A stretch of 64,000 nt of DNA from Streptomyces sp. 378 (lineage in GTDB: Bacteria; Actinomycetota; Actinomycetes; Streptomycetales; Streptomycetaceae), in assembly GCF_030124145.1 (NCBI RefSeq), contig NZ_JASKMS010000022.1, forward strand, positions 85,712 to 149,711, read 5' to 3'. Both the position numbers and the translations under genes were made by a program. This document shows positions 38,210 to 46,497 of this stretch, one piece after another. The notes below the pieces were generated by a model. The model worked only from the letters and a program-made list of their open reading frames with translations. It searched no databases and was not told the origin of the DNA. Numbering within the stretch: the stretch's first letter is position 1; each line of letters begins with the position of its first letter.

Positions 38210-39405
38210 TGGCACAGCCCAAGACGGTCTGGGACGACCACCCCGAACCGCTCACCGTCGCCTCCGCACCAGTACCCGCGTACGGCAGTGGATCGCTCGC
38301 CGACCTCCTGCCCACCCTCGCGGCCGGTCTGGGCGTACCGGACATGAGCGCCACGATCACCGAGCTGACCCCCGCCGACCGGAACTGCGTGTTCCTCATC
38401 GACGGCCTCGGCTGGGAGCAGCTGAGGGCGCATCCCGACGACGCCCCCTTCATGACGTCCCTGCTGGCCACCTCCCGCGGTGGCACCGGGCGTCCGCTCA
38501 CGGCCGGCTATCCGGCGACCACGGCGACCTCCCTCGCCTCCGTCGGCACCGGTCTGCCGCCCGGCGCGCACGGCCTGCCCGGCTACACCGTCCGCAACCC
38601 CGACACCGGCGAGCTGATGAACCAGCTGCGCTGGCAGCCGTGGACTGCGCCGGGCCCCTGGCAGCCGTACCCCACGGTCTTCCAGCTGGCGCACGCGGCC
38701 GGGGTGCACGCGGCGCAGGTGTCCTCCCCGACCTTCGAGAACACCCCGCTGACCAAGGTCGCGCTCAGTGGAGGAACGTTCCTCGGGCGGCTGTCCGGCG
38801 AGGACCGCATGGACCTGGCGGCCAAGCAACTGGCCGCGGGCGACCGCTCCCTGGTGTACACGTACTTCGCCGAGGTCGACGGCGCGGGCCACCGCTTCGG
38901 CGTCGACTCCGACGCCTGGCGCGGCCAGCTGATGTACGCCGACCGCCTGGTCCAGCGCCTGGCCGAGCAACTGCCGCCGGGCAGTGCCCTCTACGTCACC
39001 GCCGACCACGGCATGATCGACGTGCCCTTCGACGAGCAGCACCGCATCGACTTCGACGAGGACTGGGAGCTGAGCGCCGGAGTCGCCCTGCTCGGCGGTG
39101 AGGGCCGCGCCCGGCACGTCTACGCGGTGCCCGGCGCCGCGAACGACGTGCTGACCTGCTGGCGCGAGGTGCTCGGCGAGCAGTTCTGGGTGGCCTCACG
39201 CGACGAGGCCATCGCGGCGGGCTGGTTCGGCCCGCGGATCGACGAACGGGTGTACGGCCGGATCGGTGACGTGGTCGCCGCGGCCCGGGACGACGTCCTG
39301 CTCATCGCCTCCCAGCGGGAGCCGAAGGAGTCGGCGATGGTCGGCAACCACGGCTCGATGACCCCCGCCGAGCAGCTGGTACCCCTGCTCGAAGTACGCT
39401 CCTGA
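38209..39405 (+). CDS. Alkaline-phosphatase-superfamily nucleotide pyrophosphatase/phosphodiesterase
   Basis: A 398-residue protein with the superfamily metal sites: FLIDGLGWEQL (first Asp), the nucleophile region AGYPATTATSLASVGTG with Thr as likely nucleophile, EVDGAGHRFG (Asp and His) and TADHGMIDVP (Asp and His). No signal peptide is evident, so it appears cytoplasmic. Related enzymes hydrolyse phosphodiesters or pyrophosphates; the substrate is unassigned. It is the second gene of an apparent operon with DUF5998; thymidine kinase follows 46 bp later. Confidence 0.85.
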   Translation: MAQPKTVWDDHPEPLTVASAPVPAYGSGSLADLLPTLAAGLGVPDMSATITELTPADRNCVFLIDGLGWEQLRAHPDDAPFMTSLLATSRGGTGRPLTAGYPATTATSLASVGTGLPPGAHGLPGYTVRNPDTGELMNQLRWQPWTAPGPWQPYPTVFQLAHAAGVHAAQVSSPTFENTPLTKVALSGGTFLGRLSGEDRMDLAAKQLAAGDRSLVYTYFAEVDGAGHRFGVDSDAWRGQLMYADRLVQRLAEQLPPGSALYVTADHGMIDVPFDEQHRIDFDEDWELSAGVALLGGEGRARHVYAVPGAANDVLTCWREVLGEQFWVASRDEAIAAGWFGPRIDERVYGRIGDVVAAARDDVLLIASQREPKESAMVGNHGSMTPAEQLVPLLEVRS

Positions 39406-39451
39406 AACTGCCCCGCCCCGACCCGCCACGCCGAAAGGTGCTCATCTCCCC

Positions 39452-40102
39452 ATGCCCGAGCTGGTGTTCTTCTGCGGAACGATGGACTGCGGGAAGTCGA
39501 CGCTGGCTCTCCAGATCGAGCACAACCGCTCGGCGCGCGGGCTGCAGGGCATGATCTTCTCGCGTGACGACCGCGCCGGCGAGGGCAAGCTGTCCTCGCG
39601 CCTGGGCCTGGTCACCGACGCGGTGGAGGTCGGGGACGGGCAGGACCTCTACGCCTACCTCGTCGACCACCTCTCGCAGGGCGGCCGCGCCGACTACGTG
39701 ATCGCCGACGAGGCGCAGTTCCTCGCCCCGGAGCAGATCGACCAGCTCGCGCGCGTGGTCGACGACCTGAGCCTCGACGTCTACGCCTTCGGCATCACGA
39801 CCGACTTCCGCTCCAAGCTGTTCCCCGGTTCGCAGCGGCTGGTGGAACTGGCCGACCGGGTCGAGGTGCTCCAGGTCGAGGCACTGTGCTGGTGCGGAGC
39901 CCGCGCCACGCACAACGCCCGCACGGTAGGCGGGGTGATGGTGGTCGAGGGGGCTCAGGTGGTCGTCGGTGACGTCACCCACTCCGCCGACGAGGTCGGC
40001 TACGAGGTCCTGTGCCGCCGTCACCACCGCCGCCGGATGACCGCGGCGACGGCCCACGCCGCTGCCCTGTCGCCGGACGTGCTGCCGGTGACGTCTGCCT
40101 GA
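39452..40102 (+). CDS. tdk: Thymidine kinase
   Basis: A 216-residue type II thymidine kinase. The P-loop is GTMDCGKST at residues 9-17, the Walker B region is VIADEAQFL, and the thymidine-binding lasso carries zinc ligands CWCGA and CRRHH. It phosphorylates thymidine for dTTP salvage. GAAAGG about 15 nt upstream is a weak ribosome-binding site. It is probably co-transcribed with the phosphodiesterase gene. The C-terminal 15 residues beyond the zinc lasso are variable. Confidence 0.93.
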   Translation: MPELVFFCGTMDCGKSTLALQIEHNRSARGLQGMIFSRDDRAGEGKLSSRLGLVTDAVEVGDGQDLYAYLVDHLSQGGRADYVIADEAQFLAPEQIDQLARVVDDLSLDVYAFGITTDFRSKLFPGSQRLVELADRVEVLQVEALCWCGARATHNARTVGGVMVVEGAQVVVGDVTHSADEVGYEVLCRRHHRRRMTAATAHAAALSPDVLPVTSA

Positions 40103-40119
40103 ACCGCGGCTCGCCGTCG

Positions 40120-40923
40120 TCAGTCGGGCCGCTGGAGCAGCGCGAACCGCGCCCCTTCCGGATCCGCCACCCTCGCCACCCGTCCCCGGGCGGTGTCGTG
40201 CACCGGTTTGAGGACGTGCCCGCCGAGGTGGACGAGATGGTCCAGTGCGTCGTCGACGTCGGCGACCTGGAAGTACGTGACCCAGTGCGGTCCCTGGTCG
40301 CGGGGCAGAGCGCGCCCCAGGCCGTGGATGCCGGCGACGGGCCCGCCGCCCAGGTGCAGGGTGACGTAGTCGAAGTCGGCGGAGACCACCGGCTCCTCCT
40401 CGTAGCCGAACACCGTGCGGTAGAACTTGGCGACGCTCGCCGACTCGAGGGTCAGCAGCTCGTTCCAGGCGGGTGTGCCGGGAACGCCCGAGACGGCGGT
40501 GCCGAGGTGGGTGGCGGCCTGCCAGATGCCGAAGACCGCCCCCGAGGGGTCGGAGCCGATCGCCATGCGGCCGGCGTCGGCGGCGTCCAGCGGACCCACG
40601 CCGATCGTGCCGCCGCGGCTGCGTACCGTCTCGGCCGTCAGATCCACGTCCTGTGAGGCGAAGTAGGGCGTCCACGCGATGGGCAGATGGCGGTCCGGCG
40701 GCAGCCGGCCGATACCGGCCACCTCGCGTCCGTCGAGCAGCGCGCGCACGTACGGGCCGAGCTGCTGAGGGCCCGGCTGGAACTCCCAGCCGAACAGCGC
40801 TCCGTAGAACTCCGCGGTCGCGGCCGGGTTGTGCACCATCAGGCTCACCCAGCAGGGCATGCTGGGCGCGTGCCGAGCGGGTGTGTCACCGTTCGGTCCG
40901 GCGGACCCCCGTGCGTCGGTCAT
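40120..40923 (-). CDS. VOC family protein (two glyoxalase-like domains)
   Basis: A 267-residue protein with two vicinal-oxygen-chelate domains: residues about 22-135 (PCWVSLMVHNPAATAEFYGA, LFGWEF) and about 145-265 (WNELLTLESASVAKFYRTVF, GYEEEP). Each has the beta-alpha-beta-beta-beta outline and Glu/His candidates for metal. Streptomyces two-domain VOC proteins of this type are often annotated as hydroxylases, without proof. ATG 40923 follows GAGAGTG. Convergent with tdk, only 17 bp separate the stops. Confidence 0.88.
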   Translation of the reverse strand: MTDARGSAGPNGDTPARHAPSMPCWVSLMVHNPAATAEFYGALFGWEFQPGPQQLGPYVRALLDGREVAGIGRLPPDRHLPIAWTPYFASQDVDLTAETVRSRGGTIGVGPLDAADAGRMAIGSDPSGAVFGIWQAATHLGTAVSGVPGTPAWNELLTLESASVAKFYRTVFGYEEEPVVSADFDYVTLHLGGGPVAGIHGLGRALPRDQGPHWVTYFQVADVDDALDHLVHLGGHVLKPVHDTARGRVARVADPEGARFALLQRPD

Positions 40924-41161
40924 CGTCACTCTCTTCTCGGCCTGGCGGTGGCCGTGCTCTCCGCAGCCCTGGTGGGGGCAGCCCTGTGGGGCGTCCCTTG
41001 TCCGGGAGAATGCCCGATGTGCGGGCCCTGTCCCTGGCGGCGCGCTTGGCGGCGCATGTCGTTCAGCTGTACAGCAAGTGCTTGTTCCCGTACGCCGTGT
41101 GATCGCCTCGCTCCGGCCGAGCAGAGTAGCCGGACACGGACGGCTCGGCCACCCCGTGCGC

Positions 41162-41173
41162 GAGGATGGGACC
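41162..41173 (+). promoter_or_regulatory. Leaderless -10-like element of sulfurtransferase gene
   Basis: GAGGAT (41162-41167, one mismatch to TAGGAT) ends 6 nt before ATG 41174. Confidence 0.35.
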
Positions 41174-42025
41174 ATGAACGCGATCATCTCCGCATCCGAC
41201 CTCGCGAGGGACCTCGCGGGCGTCCACCCGCCGGTCCTGCTCGACGTCCGCTGGCAGCTCACCGCGGCCAGAGCGGCCGGCGAGCCGCCGTTCGACGGCC
41301 GGGCCGCGTACGAGGCGGGGCACCTTCCCGGCGCCGTCTTCGTCGACCTGGACCGGGAGTTGGCCTCCGCGCCGGGGGAGGGCGGTCGGCATCCGCTGCC
41401 GGACCTCGCGCACTTCGGTGCCGCGATGCGCCGATCGGGCGTGTCGTCCCGGACGCCGGTGGTGGTCTACGACGGCGGCCAGGGGTGGGCGGCGGCCCGG
41501 GCGTGGTGGCTGCTGCGCTGGACGGGTCACCCGGACGTGCGAGTCCTCGACGGCGGGTTGCCGTCCTGGGAGGGGCCGCTGGAGACGTCCGTGCCGGCTC
41601 CGGCGGAGGGTGACTTCGTGCCCGAGCCGGGTGCGGCCGGTCTCCTCGACGCTGACGCCGCCGCGGAGTTGGCGCGGTCCGGGGTGCTGCTGGACGCGCG
41701 GGCGGGGGAGCGCTACCGGGGTGAGGTGGAGCCGATCGACCCGGTGGCCGGGCACATCCCGGGCGCTGTGTCGGCGCCCACCACGGAGAACGTGGGCGCA
41801 GACGGGTGCTTCCTGCCCGCCGGGGAACTGCGCGCGCGGTTCGCGGAACTGGGCGTGACCGAGGGGGCGAGGGTCGGCGTGTACTGCGGGTCGGGCGTCT
41901 CGGCCGCCCACGAGGTCCTGGCGCTGTCGGCCGCGGGCATTCCGGCCGAGCTGTACGTGGGGTCGTGGTCGGAGTGGTCCTCGGACCCGGACCGGCCGGT
42001 CGCCGTCGGGCCGGACCCCCGGTGA
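41174..42025 (+). CDS. Sulfurtransferase (tandem rhodanese)
   Basis: A 283-residue protein of two rhodanese domains. The first (about 8-130) has LLDVRWQL and HLPGAVFVDLD but no active-site Cys. The second (about 150-280) carries the catalytic loop VYCGSGVSAAHE. This arrangement fits thiosulfate or 3-mercaptopyruvate sulfurtransferases, which move sulfane sulfur via a Cys persulfide. The loop CGSGVSA matches the mercaptopyruvate type more than CRKGVTA thiosulfate rhodaneses. A terminator separates it from the convergent sepH. Confidence 0.92.
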   Translation: MNAIISASDLARDLAGVHPPVLLDVRWQLTAARAAGEPPFDGRAAYEAGHLPGAVFVDLDRELASAPGEGGRHPLPDLAHFGAAMRRSGVSSRTPVVVYDGGQGWAAARAWWLLRWTGHPDVRVLDGGLPSWEGPLETSVPAPAEGDFVPEPGAAGLLDADAAAELARSGVLLDARAGERYRGEVEPIDPVAGHIPGAVSAPTTENVGADGCFLPAGELRARFAELGVTEGARVGVYCGSGVSAAHEVLALSAAGIPAELYVGSWSEWSSDPDRPVAVGPDPR

Positions 42026-42038
42026 CGTGACACGAGGA

Positions 42039-42067
42039 GAGGGCCGCGCCCGACGGGTGCGGCCCTC
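42039..42067. terminator. Terminator between sulfurtransferase and sepH
   Basis: GAGGGCCGCgCCC and GGGtGCGGCCCTC arms around a 3-nt loop, between convergent genes. Confidence 0.85.
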
Positions 42068-42087
42068 GTCACTCGTCAGCCGTGCGG

Positions 42088-43122
42088 CTACTCCTGCTTC
42101 TTGCGCCGTGTGCCGAACACGATCTCGTCCCAGCTCGGGACGGCCGCTCTGCGGCCCGGGCGCACGCCGTCCGCCTCGGCCTGGCGGTCGGTGGCGCCGA
42201 TGAGCCGGTCGCGGTGGCTGCCCACGGACCGCGGCATGAGGACGTCCGCATAGGCGGAACCGGCCGAGGCGGCGGGAGCGGGAGGCTCCTCCTCCTCGAC
42301 CTCGGCGACGACGGGCTCCTCCTCGGGTTCCGCCGGGGGGAGTTCCGGAACCACCAGGTCGCCGCGGAAGCTCGGCACCGCCTCCAGCAGACTGGTCAGC
42401 GAGTCGCGCTCACCCGTGGTCTCCTCGACCGGTTCGGACGCCTGCGCGGGCAGGCCGGGCCGCTCGCGCTCGGGGCGGTCCAGCGGTCTGTCGCGCGGCA
42501 GCCGGGCGATGCGGGGGACGAACGGGAAGCTGGGCTCGGGTGCGGCCAGATCGTCGGACTCGCCGATCAGGGAACGCGCCTCGTCGTCGACGGCCTGGAC
42601 GAGCCGCCGGGGCGGGTCGTACGTCCAGCTCGCCGAGTGCGGCTCGCCCGCGACGCAGTAGACCAGCAGGACCTCCCACGTGCCGTCGTCGCGACGCCAC
42701 GAGTCCCACTGGACGGTGTCCTTGTCGGCGCCGCGCAGCAGCAGCCGCTCCTGTACGGCCTCGCCCAGCGGCGGACCGGAGTTCTCGCCGGGGCGGCGGA
42801 CGGGGGTCTTGCGAGCCCGCTCGGCCATGAAGGCGCGCTCGGCGAGCACGGGGCCCTCGAAGCGGCGTACCCGGTCGACGGGGATGCCGGCCATCTGCGC
42901 GACCTCTTCCGCGGTCGCGCCCGCACGTATACGTGCCTGGATGTCGCGGGGGCGGAGGTGGCTCTCGACCTCGATCTCGATCTGGCCGAGGCGGGGACGG
43001 TCGCCGCGCACGGCGGCGCGCAGGCGTTCGTCGATCGGAAGCGTGTACTCCGTAGAATCGGCAGCCTTCAGCACCAGCCGTGTGCCGTCATTCGAGACGG
43101 CCACGACACGCAGTTCGGGCAT
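42088..43122 (-). CDS. sepH: Cell division protein SepH (DUF3071)
   Basis: A 344-residue protein. The conserved N-terminal domain (about 1-175) begins MPELRVVAVSNDGTRLVLKA and contains a helix-turn-helix-like element GATAEEVAQMAGIPVDRVRR followed by FEGPVLAERAFMAERA. The rest is acidic and Pro-rich with a short conserved basic end (AVPSWDEIVFGTRRKKQE). SepH binds FtsZ and stimulates its assembly in Streptomyces and mycobacteria. ATG 43122 follows GGGAGGT. It stands alone between a terminator and a long 5' intergenic region of nearly 700 bp. Confidence 0.93.
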   Translation of the reverse strand: MPELRVVAVSNDGTRLVLKAADSTEYTLPIDERLRAAVRGDRPRLGQIEIEVESHLRPRDIQARIRAGATAEEVAQMAGIPVDRVRRFEGPVLAERAFMAERARKTPVRRPGENSGPPLGEAVQERLLLRGADKDTVQWDSWRRDDGTWEVLLVYCVAGEPHSASWTYDPPRRLVQAVDDEARSLIGESDDLAAPEPSFPFVPRIARLPRDRPLDRPERERPGLPAQASEPVEETTGERDSLTSLLEAVPSFRGDLVVPELPPAEPEEEPVVAEVEEEEPPAPAASAGSAYADVLMPRSVGSHRDRLIGATDRQAEADGVRPGRRAAVPSWDEIVFGTRRKKQE

Positions 43123-43811
43123 GGGGACCTCCCGGGTGGTGCCTGCCGACGTCACGTGCGTCGCTGCTTCCGCTAGTCGAGTGTGGCCTGCCCGGGTGCA
43201 GCCTGCCACAACCTTGCCGAGTTGCCCGGCGTGTCGGGCGCGGGCCCTGGATCGCCGTTATGGCACGGTTACCTGTTCGCAACGCTAAGTGACGAACGCT
43301 GTCACCCTGTGCAACTAGCCCCCTCCCGGCGGTCCTCAAGGCCCTGTACACCCTCACGGGAGACCGGACCCAGGGCTCGCCACAGTACTCCATTTGGGCC
43401 ACGTGCGTGGATTGGCGCGCCGTCCAACTTCTCGCAAGAGGGGGGACTTGGCCGCCTCTTGCCCCCATTCCGTGATCTTGAACGTGGGGAACTTCACCTG
43501 ATCACCAGAATCGGAACCGGGTTTTCGGCCACAGGTCCCCTACTTGTGCAGGTGACCGACCGTGTACGGCAAAGGACCCTTTGCCCCAGGTGAGTTCACC
43601 GGCGCCACCGTCCACCGGGCGCGGGCCGCACGGGGGAAGCGGCCGGTGCGCGCGGTGGCCCTCGTCCTCGGATCTGATGATGGCCGGAATCACCACCTGC
43701 CAGCCGGCCTACGGGCCACACCCCTCAGCGCCGCCACGCGGCCCGGCCCCCACGCCGAGTGCCGGCGCCGGCGGGAGCGGAGGACACCGGAACACCACCC
43801 CGACGCGTCAC
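43123..43811. other. Long intergenic region upstream of sepH
   Basis: 689 bp with no ORF I can support on either strand. It includes an inverted repeat GCAAGAGG (43434-43441) / CCTCTTGC (43455-43462), AT-richer patches near 43280-43310 suitable for sepH promoters, and the 3' flank of the oxidase gene. A 64-residue leftward ORF at 43502-43696 has no recognisable features. Confidence 0.55.
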
Positions 43812-45131
43812 CTACGCCCCCAGAACCCTCCGCAGGTAGTCGTTCTGGAACCGCCGGTCGGGATCGAGGCGATCCCGCAGCGCCGTGAACTCGCCGAAGC
43901 GCGGATACACCCGGGAGAAGTACTCGGCGTCCCGGGTGTGGATCTTGCCCCAGTGCGGACGGCCCTCGTGGGCGGTGAAGATGCGCTCGGCCGCGGTGAA
44001 GTACCGCTGGTAGGGCGTGCCCTGGAACATGTGGACGGCGATGTACGCGCTGTCCCGGCCGGAGGCGGTGGACAGCGCGATGTCGTCGGCGGGGGCGGTG
44101 CGCACCTCGACGGGGAAGCTCACCCGGAGGCCGGAGCGGTCGACCATCGCCTTCAGTTCACGCAGCGTCTCGACCACCGCCGCACGCGGAACGGCGTACT
44201 CCATCTCCACGAAGCGCACCCGGCGCGGAGACGTGAAGACCTTGTAAGGGAGGTCCGTGTAAGTCCGCGCGGACAGGGCCTTGCTGGAGATCTGGGCGAT
44301 CGCGGGGATCGTGGCGGGCACCGCGCGGCCGACCCAGTTGGCCACCTGGAAGACGCCGTTGGAGAGGAACTCGTCGTCGAACCAGCTCCGGAGCTGCGGC
44401 ACCGGCTTCTCCGGACCGGCGCTGCGGTTGTTGCGCTTGGTGTTGGTGTTGCCCGTGTGCGGGAACCAGTAGAACTCGAAGTGCTCGTTCTCGGCCCAGA
44501 GTTCCTCGAAGTCCGCGAGGACCTTGTCGAACGGCATCGGCTCCTCGCGGGCCGTGAGCAGGAACACCGGCTCGACGGCGAAGGTGATCGCGGTGACGAT
44601 GCCCAGGGCGCCGAGGCCGATGCGGGCGGCGGCGAAGACCTCCGGGTTCTCCTTGTCGGAGCAGCTGAGGACCGAGCCGTCGGCGGTGACCAGTTCCAGG
44701 CCCTTGATCTGGGCGGCGATCGAGCCGGAGTCCCGGCCCGTGCCGTGCGTGCCGGTGCTGGTGGCCCCGGAGACCGTCTGCTCCATGATGTCGCCCATGT
44801 TCGTGAGCGACAGACCCTCGCGCGCCAAGGCCAGGTTCAGCCTCTTGAGCGGGGTGCCGGCCTCCACCGTGACCGTCATGTTCTCGCGATCGATGCCGCG
44901 GATGCCGGTCAGCAGATGAGGACGGATCAACATCCCGTCCGTCGCGGCTATGGACGTGAAGGAGTGCCCGGCGCCGACGGCCTTCACCTTCAGGCCGTCC
45001 TCGGCGGCCCGCCGCACGGCGGCGGTCAGCTCGTCGACCGAGGCAGGGGCGACTTCGCGCGCGGGGCGCGCGGAGACGTTGCGGCCCCAGTTACGCCACG
45101 TGCCGTTCTTTCCGTTCGCTGTGCTGCTCAA
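43812..45131 (-). CDS. FAD-dependent sugar-lactone oxidase (D-arabinono-1,4-lactone oxidase family)
   Basis: A 439-residue VAO-type flavoprotein. The FAD domain has KAVGAGHSFTSIAATDGMLI (about 50-70) and DIMEQTVSGATSTGTHGTGR. The C-terminal ALO domain ends with GRPHWGKIHT, the HWGK motif of aldonolactone oxidases. It should oxidise an aldonolactone or alditol using oxygen or an acceptor. The start is TTG 45131, 5 nt after GGGGAGG. It overlaps the 3' end of the upstream MFS gene by 41 bp, so translation is probably coupled. Confidence 0.87.
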   Translation of the reverse strand: MSSTANGKNGTWRNWGRNVSARPAREVAPASVDELTAAVRRAAEDGLKVKAVGAGHSFTSIAATDGMLIRPHLLTGIRGIDRENMTVTVEAGTPLKRLNLALAREGLSLTNMGDIMEQTVSGATSTGTHGTGRDSGSIAAQIKGLELVTADGSVLSCSDKENPEVFAAARIGLGALGIVTAITFAVEPVFLLTAREEPMPFDKVLADFEELWAENEHFEFYWFPHTGNTNTKRNNRSAGPEKPVPQLRSWFDDEFLSNGVFQVANWVGRAVPATIPAIAQISSKALSARTYTDLPYKVFTSPRRVRFVEMEYAVPRAAVVETLRELKAMVDRSGLRVSFPVEVRTAPADDIALSTASGRDSAYIAVHMFQGTPYQRYFTAAERIFTAHEGRPHWGKIHTRDAEYFSRVYPRFGEFTALRDRLDPDRRFQNDYLRRVLGA

Positions 45132-46329
45132 CGGAGCCTCCCCGACCCGGTGCCGGTCGCTTGAGCCGGCGGAACCCGAGGAAACCCACCGCGACCGCGA
45201 CGGCCCCGGCCACCGCCGGAACCCCGTACCCGGCACGCGCCCCGGCCGCGTCGATCACCCAGCCGGCCGCGGAGGAGCCGAGTGCGACCCCCACCGCTAG
45301 CCCGGTGCTCACCCAGGTCATTCCTTCGGTGAGCTGCGCGCGTGGTACGTGCTCTTCGATGAGGGACATGGTCGTGATCATCGTGGGAGCGATGGACAGA
45401 CCCGCAACGAACAGCGCCACGGCCAGAAACGGCAAGTTTCCGACCAGTAGGAGGGGGATCATACTCACGGCCATGGCGCATACGCCCAGCAGCCACCGTC
45501 GTTCCGGTGCTCCGGCGAAGTGCAGCAGCCCGTAGACCATGCCCGCCACACACGAGCCCGCCGCGTACACGGCGAGGACGACGCTCGCCGCCGCCTTGCG
45601 GCCCTCCTCGTCGGCGAAGGCCACCGTGACCACGTCGACCGCCCCGAAGATCGCCCCCGTGGCGACGAAGGTGGCCACCAGGACCTGAAGGCCCGGCGCG
45701 CGCATCGCGCTGCCACCGCCCTTGTGCTCGCGCGGGTGCGGCTCGGGCTCGGTGGCGCGCTGCGCGGTCAGCCAGAACACGCCGACGGCCAGGAAGCAGG
45801 CGGCGAGCAGCGGGCCGGCCTCCGGGAACCAGGCCGTGGACAGGCCGATGGAGATGATGGGCCCGAAGATGAAGCACACCTCGTCCACCACGGACTCGAA
45901 GGAGTACGCGGTGTGCAGCTGCGGGGTGCCCCGGTACAGCGCCGCCCAGCGGGCCCGGATCATCGCGCCGACGCTCGGTACACAGCCGATGCCGGCGCAG
46001 GCCGCGAACAGCACCCAGTCCGGCCACCCGTAGTGCGCGGCGACCAGCAGGACGGCCGCCGCCACGAGCGAGATCAGCGTGGCCGGGCGCAGCACCCGCC
46101 GCTGCCCGTACCGGTCCACCAGACGCGAGACCTGCGGCCCGGCCGCCGCGGCGGCCAGTGCGATGGTCGCCGACAGGCCACCGGCCAGCCCGTACCGCCC
46201 GGTGAGCTGCGAGACCATCGTGACCACGCCGATGCCCATCATCGACAGCGGCATCCGGCCGAGGAAGCCCGCAGCGGAGAAACCCTTGGTGCCTGGGGCT
46301 GCGAACAGGGCGCGGTAGGGGCTGGGCAC
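45091..46329 (-). CDS. MFS transporter
   Basis: A 412-residue membrane protein with about 12 hydrophobic segments in two halves joined by a polar loop (QRATEPEPHPREHKGGGSAM). It begins MPSPYRALFAAPGTKGFSAA and has the intracellular loop motif SRLVDRYGQRRVLRP after helix 2. Substrate unknown; its pairing with the lactone oxidase suggests export or uptake of a sugar acid, but drug efflux is equally possible. GTG 46329 follows GGAGAA. An 8-bp inverted repeat lies about 20-50 bp upstream. Confidence 0.85.
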   Translation of the reverse strand: MPSPYRALFAAPGTKGFSAAGFLGRMPLSMMGIGVVTMVSQLTGRYGLAGGLSATIALAAAAAGPQVSRLVDRYGQRRVLRPATLISLVAAAVLLVAAHYGWPDWVLFAACAGIGCVPSVGAMIRARWAALYRGTPQLHTAYSFESVVDEVCFIFGPIISIGLSTAWFPEAGPLLAACFLAVGVFWLTAQRATEPEPHPREHKGGGSAMRAPGLQVLVATFVATGAIFGAVDVVTVAFADEEGRKAAASVVLAVYAAGSCVAGMVYGLLHFAGAPERRWLLGVCAMAVSMIPLLLVGNLPFLAVALFVAGLSIAPTMITTMSLIEEHVPRAQLTEGMTWVSTGLAVGVALGSSAAGWVIDAAGARAGYGVPAVAGAVAVAVGFLGFRRLKRPAPGRGGSVEQHSERKERHVA

Positions 46330-46348
46330 GGGTTCTCCGAAAGGCTCA

Positions 46349-46379
46349 GTAAGCTGCGAACGCAGTCGACACAGCTTAC
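46349..46379. promoter_or_regulatory. Inverted repeat upstream of MFS gene
   Basis: GTAAGCTG (46349-46356) and CAGCTTAC (46372-46379) are perfect 8-bp arms with centres 23 bp apart, in the 168-bp divergent region between MFS and ferrochelatase genes. Geometry suits a dimeric repressor. Confidence 0.55.
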
Positions 46380-46485
46380 GGCCCGGAACGCCGCGACGCA
46401 CCGGTCCGGCCCGGCCCCGGATCGCACATCCCCACACGGCGCGCGGGTGTCCCCCCGCCGTTTCCCGGCTGTCAGTGCAGGGTGG

Positions 46486-46497
46486 CAGGATCGACTC
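46486..46497 (+). promoter_or_regulatory. Leaderless -10 of ferrochelatase gene
   Basis: CAGGAT (46486-46491) ends 6 nt before ATG 46498. Confidence 0.4.

Noticed and set aside
41010..41102. 30-residue ORF upstream of the sulfurtransferase
   Set aside because: The GGGAG lies only 1 nt before the ATG and no conserved feature is visible.
43502..43696. 64-residue leftward ORF upstream of sepH
   Set aside because: No ribosome-binding site, no domain and irregular third-position composition.
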